Of a stretch of 64,000 nt of DNA, positions 45,627 to 55,443 are shown piece after piece. The DNA is taken from positions 867,071-931,070 of the forward strand of contig NZ_FLQT01000003.1 of the NCBI RefSeq assembly GCF_900088125.1. Reading direction: 5' to 3'. Position numbers and translations under genes: made by a program. The stretch's first letter is position 1, and each line of letters starts with the position of its first letter. A model generated the notes under the pieces. The model did no database searches and was not told the DNA's origin. It saw nothing but the letters and a program-made list of their open reading frames with translations. The stretch is from Peptoniphilus pacaensis (GTDB lineage: Bacteria > Bacillota > Clostridia > Tissierellales > Peptoniphilaceae).

Positions 45627-46622
45627 CTACATTTCCACCGTCGTCCCAATCCCTTTCTCTTCTGCAAAGCGGCAGATCTTTTCTCCTACCACCACATCAA
45701 ATACAGCAGAGCCTGTCGACTTAAACAGAGTAATCTCGTCATCGTTTTCTCTGCCGGGGATTTCGCCTAAGAGCACTTGGCCCAGTTCGTTGGCGATTTT
45801 TTCTTCCGGAACCAAGCCGTCTTTTATGGGCTTGATCATGTCGCCGGCTTCATTTAACACGCCGTCGATGGTGTCGACATAAATCTTGTCCGCCCGGGCG
45901 ACGATTTCCGGCGGCAGCTCGATCATCTCGGGGGTATAGGCGCCGATGCCGTTAATGTGGCAGCCCGCCTTCACCTTGGTGCCGTCGAAGACCGGCTCTG
46001 TGGCCGTGGTGACGGCGGTAATAATATCCGCCTCGGGGATCACCGGGCCTAAATCGGACACGGGGACGAGCTTCGCGCCGTAAGCCGCCATGTCTTTTTC
46101 CACGGAAGCGACAAAGGCCGCGGCTTTTTCCTGCTTGCGGTTAAAAATATAGGCCGTTTCGATATCCCTCACGGCCAGCACCGATTCCAGCTGGCTCTTG
46201 GCTTGGCCGCCGGTGCCGATAAGGACGAAAGTCTTCGCGTCCTTTTTTGCCAAGACATCGGTGGCGGCGCCGGCGAGACCCCCGGTGCGCATGCGGGTGA
46301 GCTCCGTGCCGTCCATAATGCCCTTCACCAGGCCCGTTTCCGTGTCCATAACCACCATAGTCGCCGGCACGGCGGGGAGCCCCTTGGCGGGATTTTTCGG
46401 ATAGACGGAAATAATCTTCGCCCCCAAAGCCTTGGCGCCTTCTACCAAACCCGGCATAAAAAGCGCCTGACCTTCGGCCTCTTTCACGTCTAAATTGCTG
46501 CGCAGGGGAATATTGCTTTCGCCCTTGGAGTAAAGGGCCATGGCCTCTTTGTCGGCCTCGATGACATCTTTCACGTCCATGGACGCCGTGACTTCTTCCG
46601 CGTTAAGGATTAATAAATTCAT
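45627..46622 (-). CDS. Ornithine cyclodeaminase/mu-crystallin family protein
   Basis: NAD(P)-dependent enzyme of 331 aa. ATG 46622 is chosen because AAAGGAGG precedes it. The Rossmann motif is VLIGTGGQAKSQLESVLAVRD (about residue 130), with the preceding family pattern LTRMRTGGLAGAATDVLAKKD. The family includes ornithine cyclodeaminase, alanine dehydrogenase, and imine reductases; the substrate here is unknown. Next upstream gene on this strand is a universal stress protein with its own terminator, so it is probably a separate transcript. Confidence 0.85.
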   Translation of the reverse strand: MNLLILNAEEVTASMDVKDVIEADKEAMALYSKGESNIPLRSNLDVKEAEGQALFMPGLVEGAKALGAKIISVYPKNPAKGLPAVPATMVVMDTETGLVKGIMDGTELTRMRTGGLAGAATDVLAKKDAKTFVLIGTGGQAKSQLESVLAVRDIETAYIFNRKQEKAAAFVASVEKDMAAYGAKLVPVSDLGPVIPEADIITAVTTATEPVFDGTKVKAGCHINGIGAYTPEMIELPPEIVARADKIYVDTIDGVLNEAGDMIKPIKDGLVPEEKIANELGQVLLGEIPGRENDDEITLFKSTGSAVFDVVVGEKICRFAEEKGIGTTVEM

Positions 46623-46652
46623 TTTGCCTCCTTTAGACAATCATACAAAAAA

Positions 46653-46681
46653 GAAAAAGTGCCCTGCCGAGGCAAGGCACA
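46653..46681 (-). terminator. Rho-independent terminator of the universal stress protein gene
   Basis: On the minus strand GTGCCTTGC pairs with GCAGGGCAC, followed by a T-rich run. Confidence 0.75.
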
Positions 46682-46688
46682 GAGATGC

Positions 46689-47129
46689 TTAGATTCTGCA
46701 GGTAACTTTGTTGACGAGGACGGGAACCTTCGCCGCATTCAATACCTTGTCGGAGACGGAGCCCAACAGGGTTCTCGAGAAACCGCCTAAGCCGCGACTG
46801 CCGATGACGATGAGATTCACATTTTTTTCCTCGGCGCATTTTAAAATTTCTTCCGACGCTCGACCGACGCGAACACAGGTTTCCACGTCGCCCTTGTAAT
46901 CGATGGTTGCCAGCGCCTTGTCCAAAATCTTTTGGCCTCGTTGTTCTTGGGCCTTTTTAAAATCCGTGGACAGGAAATTGCCGGGATAATGTTCGATCAC
47001 ATTGGTATCGGTTAAGACCGTGAGAATAATCAGCTTCGAATCGAAAGCCTGAGCCAACAATTCCCCTTCTTTCAATGCGCAGTAAGAATCCTGCGAACCG
47101 TCGACCGGTACTAATATTTTCTTATACAT
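46689..47129 (-). CDS. Universal stress protein (UspA family)
   Basis: Cytoplasmic nucleotide-binding stress protein of 146 aa. It begins MYKKILVPVDGSQDS and carries the ATP-binding pattern in VIGSRGLGGFSRTLLGSVS (about residues 108-126). Single domain, probably a dimer. Ribosome site AGGAGGCG precedes the start. Its target process is unknown. Confidence 0.92.
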   Translation of the reverse strand: MYKKILVPVDGSQDSYCALKEGELLAQAFDSKLIILTVLTDTNVIEHYPGNFLSTDFKKAQEQRGQKILDKALATIDYKGDVETCVRVGRASEEILKCAEEKNVNLIVIGSRGLGGFSRTLLGSVSDKVLNAAKVPVLVNKVTCRI

Positions 47130-47269
47130 GGAAACGCCTCCTTTGCTAATAGTATACCATACTAAAGCGACCTTGAAACATAAAACTGAAAAATGCTCTC
47201 TGTTGAAAAAGCGGGCATCGGGTATAAGTAAAATAGAAAAAGATAAGCAACAAAAAGAAAGGAACAGGA

Positions 47270-48124
47270 ATGATACGAAAAATTAAACACACAGTGAAAG
47301 GCGAGCCGGGCGTCGACGGCGCCGGCGTGCACCTGACCCACGTCCTCAGCCGCCACACCATGTACGATACCGACCCTCTGCTCCTGTTAGATGCCTTTGA
47401 CGCCACGGATCCTGAAAAATACGTGGCAGGCTTTCCCATGCACCCCCACCGGGGCATCGAGACCATCTCCTATGTGATGGAAGGCACCATGGTCCACCGA
47501 GACTCCCTGGGCAACGAAGACGCCGTCACAGACGGCGGCATTCAGTGGATGACGGCGGGCAGCGGCATCCTTCACGAAGAAGAATTGCCGCCGGTGAAGC
47601 GCCTCTTCGGCGTGCAGCTGTGGCTCAACATGGCGAAAGAAAACAAATTCGCGCCACCCGCCTATGTGGCCGTGCCATCGGAATCCATACCGGAAATTCC
47701 CTTCGATGGCGGCAAAGTGCGCATCCTCGCCGGGAGCTACGAAGGCCGTGAGGGCCACCGGGCGCCCTATCATCCCGTGAACTACTACGACGTGCACATC
47801 GAGCCCGGAAAAACATTTCAGACGAAAGTAAGCGAAACCGCATCCGTGACCCTCTTCGCCCTGGTGGGCAGCCCCACCGTGGAAGGAGAGCGGGTGGAAC
47901 ATTTTGGCGCCGCCATTTTAGATGAAGGCGACGAAGTTCGCATCTCAAACGACACGGATGAAACCATCTGCGTCCTGCTCTTCACCGGCGAGCCCATGAA
48001 TGAGCCCATCGCCTGGTGGCCCGGGCCCATCGTCATGAATACGGACGAAGAATTGGAAGAAGCCTACGACGAACTCAAAAAAGGCACATTCCTCAAAGAA
48101 AAAATCGCCATGAGCCGGGAATAA
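47270..48124 (+). CDS. Pirin family protein
   Basis: Bicupin protein of 284 aa with a pirin metal site in the N-terminal cupin: FPMHPHRGIETISYV (two His), and HEEELPP near residue 104. Some bacterial pirins have quercetinase activity or bind other enzymes; nothing here decides. The Pirin_C domain spans about residues 170-275. Start ATG follows AAAGGAACAGG. Ends with a terminator. Confidence 0.9.
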   Translation: MIRKIKHTVKGEPGVDGAGVHLTHVLSRHTMYDTDPLLLLDAFDATDPEKYVAGFPMHPHRGIETISYVMEGTMVHRDSLGNEDAVTDGGIQWMTAGSGILHEEELPPVKRLFGVQLWLNMAKENKFAPPAYVAVPSESIPEIPFDGGKVRILAGSYEGREGHRAPYHPVNYYDVHIEPGKTFQTKVSETASVTLFALVGSPTVEGERVEHFGAAILDEGDEVRISNDTDETICVLLFTGEPMNEPIAWWPGPIVMNTDEELEEAYDELKKGTFLKEKIAMSRE

Positions 48125-48134
48125 TGTATCGGAA

Positions 48135-48160
48135 GCCGCAGGAAAGCCTGCGGTTTTTTT
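48135..48160 (+). terminator. Rho-independent terminator
   Basis: CCGCAGG pairs with CCTGCGG over a short loop, then TTTTTTT. Ends the pirin gene. Confidence 0.85.
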
Positions 48161-48218
48161 ATTACTTTTAAAAGGAAAAAATAGGAGAGCTGTAAATGGA
48201 TAAAAATCATTAGATTTA

Positions 48219-48247
48219 TGGAAAACCTCTAAACTTCCTGATATTAT
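48219..48247 (+). promoter_or_regulatory. Candidate promoter of the adhesin leader
   Basis: TGGAAA (48219-48224) and TATTAT (48242-48247) with 17-base spacing. The predicted transcript would start near 48254, just before the leader ORF. Confidence 0.5.
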
Positions 48248-48276
48248 AAAAGTAATACAGAAAAGGACGGTGGGAG

Positions 48277-48370
<94 letters not shown>

Positions 48371-48396
<26 letters not shown>

Positions 48397-48425
48397 ATAG
48401 ATAGCTTCTATTGCCTGTTTTTATT
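48371..48425 (+). terminator. Leader terminator before the adhesin gene
   Basis: A long stem (48371-48391 with 48399-48419, 21 pairs including G-U) and TTTTTATTTTG tail. It stands between the leader ORF and the adhesin ribosome site at 48450, so transcripts must read through it. Confidence 0.75.
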
Positions 48426-48461
48426 TTGTTCGAAAGCAATTGAAAGTAGGAAGGAGAGCAT

Positions 48462-51400
48462 ATGAACAAGCACGCGCACCCGAGGCGAAGCCGGATCTAC
48501 ATGATGATCCTGGCCCTGGTCCTGGTACTTGTATCGGGAAAGACCCCTGTTTTTGCTGCGACGGATGTCGGCAGTTTTGACGAACTGAAGACGGCAGTGG
48601 AAGCCGGCGATGAAATCAAGCTAACGAAGGATATTGTCGTTACGGAAACCTTGGAGATCAAAGATAAGGATGTAAAGATTTCCGGGGAAGGCTATACATT
48701 GACCTTGGCTAATGATTTTTCTAAAGATCAGATGTTTAAGGTAGATGGAAAAGCCTTAACGTTGAACAAGGTTACCTTGGATGGAAAAAAACAAGGACGG
48801 CTGATTTATTCCGAGCGCGGAACTATCACACTGAACGAATCGACATTGAAAAACGGATGCCCCGGCGCAAACGCCAAGGCCAATCCCGGCGGAGGCGTCT
48901 TCTTAAGAGGCGGTTCGTTAACGGCCACGAAGACTGATTTTATAGGCAACACGCCCGGCACGACCCAAGGACTCGATGAAGGCGATAGAGATTTAAACGG
49001 CGGTGCCATCTATTCCGGAAAAACCTCGGCAGATATTAAAATTACCGGCGGAAGCTTTGAAGATAACGAGGTAAAAGCATATGGCCACGGTGCAGCTATT
49101 TATCAAGAAAATGGTAGCTTAACTGTAACCGGAACAAGCTTTAAAAATAATAAAGGCCACGCTGAAGGCGGCAATGCCGGAACGCAAGGAGCATGTATCC
49201 ACACGAGAGATAAAGTAACAGCCAAAATTTCCAATGTAGAAGCTGAAATTTCAAAAGGATTTAACACCGGCGGCTTTTTAAGATCACTGGGAAGCACAGT
49301 AAAAGTGAATGAGTCTACTTTTACAATAGCTAATCAAGGCGATGGCTATGGATACAGTGGCGGTGTATTCTGTTTCCAAAACGGCACAAGTGAAGTTAAG
49401 GCCTCTACTTTTAAATGCACTGACTCAAAATTATATCACGCAGGTGGCTTTATAGATATAGTTGGCGCTGGCGCTCATGTTATTGATGGTAATAAAATGA
49501 CAGGTGCCGGAAAGGAAAACGGACAACAAATAGCCTCCTTTGGCGGTGCCATCAGCGTCGAGCAAGGCGCCAATGCTACGGTTACCATTAAAGATAATAC
49601 AATTAAGGACTCATCGGCTTCCGACAACGGCGGCGCCATCGCCATCGGAACGCGCAAAGGTGAAAGCACACCCTCGACAGTCACCATGAGCGGCAACAAA
49701 ATTTCAAATGCCGGAACTTTATTTTGGGGAGCACAACATGGCGGCGGCATCTTTATAGGACCTGAAGCCACAGTGACCATGTCAAACGACACCATGTCAG
49801 ATACGAGATCTTCCTACGGTGGCGGCATTTATAACGAAGGCAATTTAACCATCAGCGGTGGATCGTCACTAACCGGCGGAGTCGGTTCGAAACTCGGTGG
49901 AGAAATTTATAACAATGGTGACTTGACTGTAGATAAAGCTACAGTAGCAGGTAATTTTGTCGGTCCGGCAAACTGGAATCAAACACCGGGACATGAAAAA
50001 AAATATGAACACGGCGGAACAAATATCTATGCTGAAAAAAGCGTGACCATTACGCCGGAAGCCAGTCTTACAACCGGCAAAGATGTTAGAGTTTTAGATG
50101 GACAATCCAAAATCCTTTTAACAGGAGCCTTAACAAAAGAAATTGATGTCTCCATAAGTGAAATTGCAGGAGGCAGTGAAAAGGCAAAGAGACAAGTCGG
50201 CTATGTTATAGCAGAAGGAAAAGATGACTATAAAGCGACGAAAGCCGATGCAAATTTCTTGCACTATATAGGCAGAACGAATAAAGAAGACGCTAGTCAC
50301 TATTCAAATCAACCACGAGCAGCATTTGCAGATGACAAAAGCACCGGTGAATGGGACTTTGTCCTTGATAAAGACAATAAAAAGGTAGTTCTTGGTCAAA
50401 GAGTTAAGCTAATTTATCATGGCAATCTTGGTAAATTAGGTGAAAATGATTCAGCAGAAAAGACTGTAGATGTTTACAAAAATCCTAATTTCTGGGAAGG
50501 ACAATTAGAAGAATACCAAGTAGCTGATCCGGAATTAGAAGGAAGCAGCTTTATGGGTTGGTACTTCTGGAAAGATGGCGACAGTGTTGAAGATACTGAC
50601 GACTCAATTCAAAATATAAAAATACCGGATGATTTAAGAGAAAAATTATTTGATTTCTCAAGAGTTGAATTTGAAAACAATGAAGAAAATACCGATAAGA
50701 TCATCACTCCAAATATTATCCACACTTACGCCGGCTGGTCTCAAAATATAGAACTAGGTGTTTCAAAAGCGTGGGAAGATGCAGAAGATGCTGATAAAGT
50801 TGATGTAACTGTAACGCTAAAAGGCGGAGATAAGGACAAAACTGTTACATTGACAGAAGCAAGATATTACTCCGATAGCTTTACAAATCTTCCGGTATTT
50901 ACAAAATCCTACGAACCTGACGAAGAAAAGAACATGAACTTAAAGTTCACCCCCAGGGAATATAGCGTTGTAGAAACACCGATAAAAGGATTTACGCCAA
51001 GCTATAGACCGGACAAGTTAGTGGCGAATCAAGTGGGAGAGATTAATAGCTATTTTACAGTTACGAATACAAAAGTAAAGTACAAAGTAAGTTACAAATT
51101 TGAAAGCGGAACGGAAGGCAAAGCCCTTCCGGCGGAAATTGAAGGATTCAAGCCGACGGATGCGACTGAATATGAAGACAAAGCAACAGTCACCGCCAAA
51201 GAACCGACGACAAAAGTATTTGAAGTCGAAGACGGCACTTGGACCTTTGAAAAATGGGATGCAAACACAAAGACAGTAAACAAAGGCGATGTAACCTTCG
51301 AGGGTACTTGGATTTTTGCGAAAAAAGAAGAACCGGCACCTGATAAATACAAAGTCCATTATGTCTTTAAGAGCGGAACGGAAGGCAAAGCCCTTCCGGC

Positions 51401-53084
51401 GGAAATTGAAGGATTCAAGCCGACGGATGCGACTGAATATGAAGACAAAGCAACAGTCACCGCCAAAGAACCGACGACAAAAGTATTTGAAGTCGAAGAC
51501 GGCACTTGGACCTTTGAAAAATGGGATGCAAACACAAAGACAGTAAACAAAGGCGATGTAACCTTCGAGGGTACTTGGATTTTTGCGAAAAAAGAAGAAC
51601 CGGCACCTGATAAATACAAAGTCCATTATGTCTTTAAGAGCGGAACGGAAGGCAAAGCACTTCCGGGTGAAATCGACGGATTCAAGCCGACAGATGCGAC
51701 TGAATATGAAGACAAGGCAACAGTCACCGCCAAAGAACCGACGATAAAAGTACTTGAAATCGAAGACGGCACCTGGACCTTTGAAAAATGGGATGCAAAC
51801 ACAAAGACAGTAAACAAAGCCGATGTAACATTTGAAGGAATCTGGACTTTTACGGAAAAGAAATCCGACTTCACCGTGGAAAAAACGGTCGATAAGGAAA
51901 CCTTTAAAAAAGCCGGCGACGTACTGAATTACACGGTCACGGTAACGAATACCGGCGAAAAAGATTTAACGGACCTGATGATTTCGGATCCCAAAACGAC
52001 ATTCGACACTCCGACTTTCGACTTGGAAAAAGGCGAAAGCAAGGAATTTAAATACGCCTACACCGTAACGGAAGAGGATGTAAAGGCCAAAGCTGTCATC
52101 AACACGGTCACGGTTACTCACGAGAATGTTCCGAAAACGGCTACAACCGAGAGCAAGTTGAAAGAAGACAATCCCAATCCGCCGACGAAAGTCGTCACGC
52201 AATACGTGGACGAGCAAGGAAACAAATTAATTTCCGACAAAGAAGGCGCACAGCCCGTCGTCGAGATTAAGGGCTACACCTACCTTCGTACCGAAAAGGG
52301 CAAAGATGTTATTCGCCACATTTACAAAAAAATCCCCGAAGACAATCGCAACACCGGCGGTTACATCGTTTGGAAGAATGAGCCGGTATCCGACGACGGT
52401 CTGTTGAACAAGAAGGACCACAAGGCTTATATGTTCGGCTATCCCGACGGTAATTTCCTTCCCGATCGCAATATGACGCGGGAAGAGGTCACGGCTATGT
52501 TTGCCCGCCTCTTGAAGGATTATCCCAGGGAGCGCAGAAGCTACGCCATTCCCTACAAGGACGTAACGGAGAGAGACTGGTCTTACGAGGCCATCGGCTT
52601 TATGACGGAAAAGGGCATTATTAAAGGCTACGAAGACGGCAGCTTCAGACCCAAGGAAGCCATTAGCCGGGCGGAATTTGCCGCCATGGCCGCCCGCTTC
52701 GACAAGCTCGTGGCCGGCAAGGGCAATCCCTTCAACGACGTGCCCGACACCCACTGGGCAGTGGCCTCCATCGACTCGGCGGCAGCCAAGGGCTGGGTTT
52801 CCGGCTATCCCGACGGCAGCTTTAAGCCGGAGCGCAAGATCACCCGTTCGGAAGTGGTGTCCATTACCAATATTATGTTGGACCGCTACGCCGACAAGGA
52901 TTTCGTGCGCGGCCACCTGCCCGAAATGATTCCGTTCCACGATTTGACGGAAGCCAACTGGGCTTACTTCCCCATTATGGAAGCGACCCACGGCCACGAC
53001 TACACGAGAAAGGCCCCGCAGGAAGAAAACTGGATCCGTCTCAACGGGGAAGAATTCCGCTTTCCCCTATTGTATAGAAAGTAA
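48462..53084 (+). CDS. Large SLH-domain surface adhesin with beta-helix and SHIRT-type repeats
   Basis: Secreted protein of 1540 aa. Residues 1-32 are a signal peptide (…VSGKTPVFAA). Residues about 35-600 repeat short G/N-rich strands (GGAIY, NNGGAIAIG, GGGIYNEG), typical of a right-handed parallel beta-helix. A Cna-B-like domain lies near 770-860. Residues about 871-1138 hold three tandem 89-aa SHIRT-like repeats (YKVHYVFKSGTEGKALP…), the first two nearly identical in DNA. A DUF11-like domain (about 1140-1236), a MucBP-like segment (VVTQYVDEQGNKL) and three SLH domains (about 1319-1480) follow, anchoring it to secondary wall polymer. Start ATG follows AAGGAGAG. Likely phase-variable through the leader. 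Confidence 0.88.
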   Translation: MNKHAHPRRSRIYMMILALVLVLVSGKTPVFAATDVGSFDELKTAVEAGDEIKLTKDIVVTETLEIKDKDVKISGEGYTLTLANDFSKDQMFKVDGKALTLNKVTLDGKKQGRLIYSERGTITLNESTLKNGCPGANAKANPGGGVFLRGGSLTATKTDFIGNTPGTTQGLDEGDRDLNGGAIYSGKTSADIKITGGSFEDNEVKAYGHGAAIYQENGSLTVTGTSFKNNKGHAEGGNAGTQGACIHTRDKVTAKISNVEAEISKGFNTGGFLRSLGSTVKVNESTFTIANQGDGYGYSGGVFCFQNGTSEVKASTFKCTDSKLYHAGGFIDIVGAGAHVIDGNKMTGAGKENGQQIASFGGAISVEQGANATVTIKDNTIKDSSASDNGGAIAIGTRKGESTPSTVTMSGNKISNAGTLFWGAQHGGGIFIGPEATVTMSNDTMSDTRSSYGGGIYNEGNLTISGGSSLTGGVGSKLGGEIYNNGDLTVDKATVAGNFVGPANWNQTPGHEKKYEHGGTNIYAEKSVTITPEASLTTGKDVRVLDGQSKILLTGALTKEIDVSISEIAGGSEKAKRQVGYVIAEGKDDYKATKADANFLHYIGRTNKEDASHYSNQPRAAFADDKSTGEWDFVLDKDNKKVVLGQRVKLIYHGNLGKLGENDSAEKTVDVYKNPNFWEGQLEEYQVADPELEGSSFMGWYFWKDGDSVEDTDDSIQNIKIPDDLREKLFDFSRVEFENNEENTDKIITPNIIHTYAGWSQNIELGVSKAWEDAEDADKVDVTVTLKGGDKDKTVTLTEARYYSDSFTNLPVFTKSYEPDEEKNMNLKFTPREYSVVETPIKGFTPSYRPDKLVANQVGEINSYFTVTNTKVKYKVSYKFESGTEGKALPAEIEGFKPTDATEYEDKATVTAKEPTTKVFEVEDGTWTFEKWDANTKTVNKGDVTFEGTWIFAKKEEPAPDKYKVHYVFKSGTEGKALPAEIEGFKPTDATEYEDKATVTAKEPTTKVFEVEDGTWTFEKWDANTKTVNKGDVTFEGTWIFAKKEEPAPDKYKVHYVFKSGTEGKALPGEIDGFKPTDATEYEDKATVTAKEPTIKVLEIEDGTWTFEKWDANTKTVNKADVTFEGIWTFTEKKSDFTVEKTVDKETFKKAGDVLNYTVTVTNTGEKDLTDLMISDPKTTFDTPTFDLEKGESKEFKYAYTVTEEDVKAKAVINTVTVTHENVPKTATTESKLKEDNPNPPTKVVTQYVDEQGNKLISDKEGAQPVVEIKGYTYLRTEKGKDVIRHIYKKIPEDNRNTGGYIVWKNEPVSDDGLLNKKDHKAYMFGYPDGNFLPDRNMTREEVTAMFARLLKDYPRERRSYAIPYKDVTERDWSYEAIGFMTEKGIIKGYEDGSFRPKEAISRAEFAAMAARFDKLVAGKGNPFNDVPDTHWAVASIDSAAAKGWVSGYPDGSFKPERKITRSEVVSITNIMLDRYADKDFVRGHLPEMIPFHDLTEANWAYFPIMEATHGHDYTRKAPQEENWIRLNGEEFRFPLLYRK
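51076..51876 (+). repeat. Three tandem 267-bp repeats in the adhesin gene
   Basis: Units at about 51076, 51343 and 51610. Units 1 and 2 are almost identical over 267 bases, unit 3 has diverged. Copy number is expected to vary by recombination. Confidence 0.9.
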
Positions 53085-53141
53085 ATGAAGGCCACGGCCG
53101 GGCAATCCCGGCCCGAGGCTTTTGCAAGAAAGGAAGATGAT

Positions 53142-55298
53142 ATGAAAAGATTACTGAGCATATTTTTGGCGGCGGTGATGCTGCTGGGCGTGATGCCGTG
53201 GCAGGTTTTTGCCGAAGGAGAAAAGAATGTTACGCTCGTGGGACAATGGGTGAATGATTCGAGTCAGAAAAAAGATGTGTCCAAACACTACGAATTGACG
53301 GATAAAATAGGGCCTCCGGAGTATAATTCCGGCTTATTAAGAGGCCTTGCCAAACAATTCTTAGGCTGGTCGGATAAGGCACCCGCCGATAACGGCGTGC
53401 TGGCAGATGGCGCAAAGCTGTTTTCGCCTGAAGATACCATCAGTGATGTGTTCGGAAGCTCTATTCCGAATGATGCAAAGCTCTATGCCGTCTATTATGA
53501 GGTTAACAAGCCTTATGGCGACCCATTTCCCCAAGATCCATTGTCAATGTTAGCTCTTGGTAGTGTTTTAGAAAACTTAAAGGATAGAGTAAACAAGAAC
53601 GAGATTACGATTAACAACGACGTTGCAGCTGACGATGTATTAAATAAGACGGACATTGCCAAATCAGGGGATACCATCGTCGATTACTATGAAAAGAAAG
53701 ACGATGTGAACGACATTAACGAAGTTGTTCTAAGGTCTGAATTTAATATGGACTGGGTCGTGGCCATGCTTGCGTACAGAAATCAAACCGGAAGCAATGC
53801 CTTGAGACCGGTTTTAAGCTACGATTACAACACACGATATAAGAATAATGACTTCCCGACGAAGGACGGAGTAGATGCCGGTTACACTTATGTTGACCTA
53901 AACATGGACTTCGGAACCGACAAAGGCCTTGTGATTCCCGACAATTTGTTCCTCGAATTTAAGAGCTACACTTGGCGTCCCCTTTACGCTTTCGGAATAA
54001 ATGACGACGGCACCAAGACTGTATTACAGATGCTGGATCAAGAGGGAACCAAGCTAAGCAAAGATCCCGGTATTGTTAATCAAGGTGATTTTGAGAAAAT
54101 AGGAAGCGGTGACAAGCCGGAAAGCACATTTGGTGTAGAAACAAAAGGCTATAGAAAAATTACCATTCGCGTCGTTTTAAGAGAATGGGATAACAGGGTT
54201 GAAAAACCCCATCAAACACCATTTAGCGCTGAACGAATTCCCGAAAGCAAGATCCCTAAAGAACCTGCAGGGACCGTTGCAAGTGAAATTTTGTCTAATA
54301 TGACCTTGCGCGTGTTGGGATCTGCTGATGGCATTGAAAATAAAAACATCGTTAAAATCTCTGATGCAAAGGCCAGAGCGCTTGCAGACGGCGAGGCAAA
54401 AGACACCATCGATATTAAAGGGACCATTAAAGGTCATGTCTTTGCAGAGGCCGGGTCCGTGAGTGCTTTTGGAATAACCGTTCCGTTGAAACAGGATTTA
54501 CCGATTGACGAAAGCACAGTCAAAAAACCGGTGAAGCTGTCTTACATCCACAAAAAGGAAGAACCGAAACCCGAACCCAAGCCTGACAATGGCGGCATGT
54601 GGATTCTTCCCGGCGGAGGAAAGAAGGAAGAGGCGACGGAAGATCACATGGCCTATATCTTCGGTTACCCGGACAAGTCCGTGCGGCCGGAAGGCAATTT
54701 GACTCGCGCGGAAGCGGCTGCCATGGTGACTCGCCTGGGCAGGCTCGATCTTTCCGACACGTCCAAGGCCGACTACCCCGACGTAAAGGATGGGGCGTGG
54801 TATCTCCCCTATATAAACGCCGCGCTGAAGGCGGGCATGTTGGATACGGACGATGCGGGCAATTTACGTCCCGACGCGCCGGTGACCCGTGGCGAATTCG
54901 TGAAGATGATCGCCGCCATCGACAGGCCCTCCGAGGGCAAGGCGCCCTTTACGGACATTGCCGGCCACAAGTACGAAAAGGAAATTAATCAGGTCTACGG
55001 CAATCGCCGGGCCATGGGCTATGAAGACGGTAGCTTTAAGCCCGACAACACCTTGACCCGCGCCGAATCGGCGGCTTTCCTGAACCGCGTCTTTAATCGC
55101 GTGGCCGACGCTAAAGCGGTGGAAGGCTTCGAAGCGCGCCTGGCGAAGTTTACGGATCTTCAAAAGGACACCTGGTTCTACTATGAATTAGTGGAAGCCA
55201 CCAACAGCCATCAATTGGTTCGCCGCGGCGGCCAAGACGATTTGGCCCGCGACTACGAACGCTGGACCAATCTTTGGTACAACAAAGAAGCGAAATAA
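53142..55298 (+). CDS. SLH-domain surface protein
   Basis: Secreted protein of 718 aa. ATG 53142 behind AAAGGAAG is chosen; the open frame upstream lacks a ribosome site. Signal peptide MKRLLSIFLAAVMLLGVMPWQVFA. The N-terminal 480 residues are an unrecognised beta-rich domain (GWSDKAPADNGVL, KLYAVYYEVN), followed by a Lys/Glu/Pro linker with GGMWILPGGGK and three SLH domains (about residues 505-665: AYIFGYPDKSVRPEGNLTRAEAAAM, YINAALKAGMLDT, MGYEDGSFKPDNTLTRAESAAF). The C-terminal cap resembles that of the preceding adhesin, so the two probably belong to one surface system. Probably cotranscribed with the preceding adhesin. Confidence 0.87.
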   Translation: MKRLLSIFLAAVMLLGVMPWQVFAEGEKNVTLVGQWVNDSSQKKDVSKHYELTDKIGPPEYNSGLLRGLAKQFLGWSDKAPADNGVLADGAKLFSPEDTISDVFGSSIPNDAKLYAVYYEVNKPYGDPFPQDPLSMLALGSVLENLKDRVNKNEITINNDVAADDVLNKTDIAKSGDTIVDYYEKKDDVNDINEVVLRSEFNMDWVVAMLAYRNQTGSNALRPVLSYDYNTRYKNNDFPTKDGVDAGYTYVDLNMDFGTDKGLVIPDNLFLEFKSYTWRPLYAFGINDDGTKTVLQMLDQEGTKLSKDPGIVNQGDFEKIGSGDKPESTFGVETKGYRKITIRVVLREWDNRVEKPHQTPFSAERIPESKIPKEPAGTVASEILSNMTLRVLGSADGIENKNIVKISDAKARALADGEAKDTIDIKGTIKGHVFAEAGSVSAFGITVPLKQDLPIDESTVKKPVKLSYIHKKEEPKPEPKPDNGGMWILPGGGKKEEATEDHMAYIFGYPDKSVRPEGNLTRAEAAAMVTRLGRLDLSDTSKADYPDVKDGAWYLPYINAALKAGMLDTDDAGNLRPDAPVTRGEFVKMIAAIDRPSEGKAPFTDIAGHKYEKEINQVYGNRRAMGYEDGSFKPDNTLTRAESAAFLNRVFNRVADAKAVEGFEARLAKFTDLQKDTWFYYELVEATNSHQLVRRGGQDDLARDYERWTNLWYNKEAK

Positions 55299-55301
55299 AA
55301 A

Positions 55302-55337
55302 TAAATCCCCGATGCCGAAACGGGTCGGGGATTTTTT
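55302..55337 (+). terminator. Rho-independent terminator
   Basis: AATCCCCGA pairs with TCGGGGATT, followed by T residues; ends the SLH gene pair. Confidence 0.85.
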
Positions 55338-55418
55338 GCGCCCTTTTTCGGCGAACATGGATTTCATTTTAGGAAAATGGAAAGAATTTGTTTCCTCTCT
55401 TTTCCTCGGCGGAGAGTT

Positions 55419-55427
55419 TGCTATAAT
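55419..55427 (+). promoter_or_regulatory. Extended -10 promoter of the walJ operon
   Basis: TGCTATAAT, 16 bases before the walJ start. Confidence 0.55.
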
Positions 55428-55443
55428 AGCTGTGGAGGAAACT

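Noticed and set aside
50000-52997. Several long minus-strand frames antisense to the adhesin gene
   Set aside because: They mirror the repeat and SLH coding sequence and have no ribosome sites; they are shadows of the plus-strand gene.
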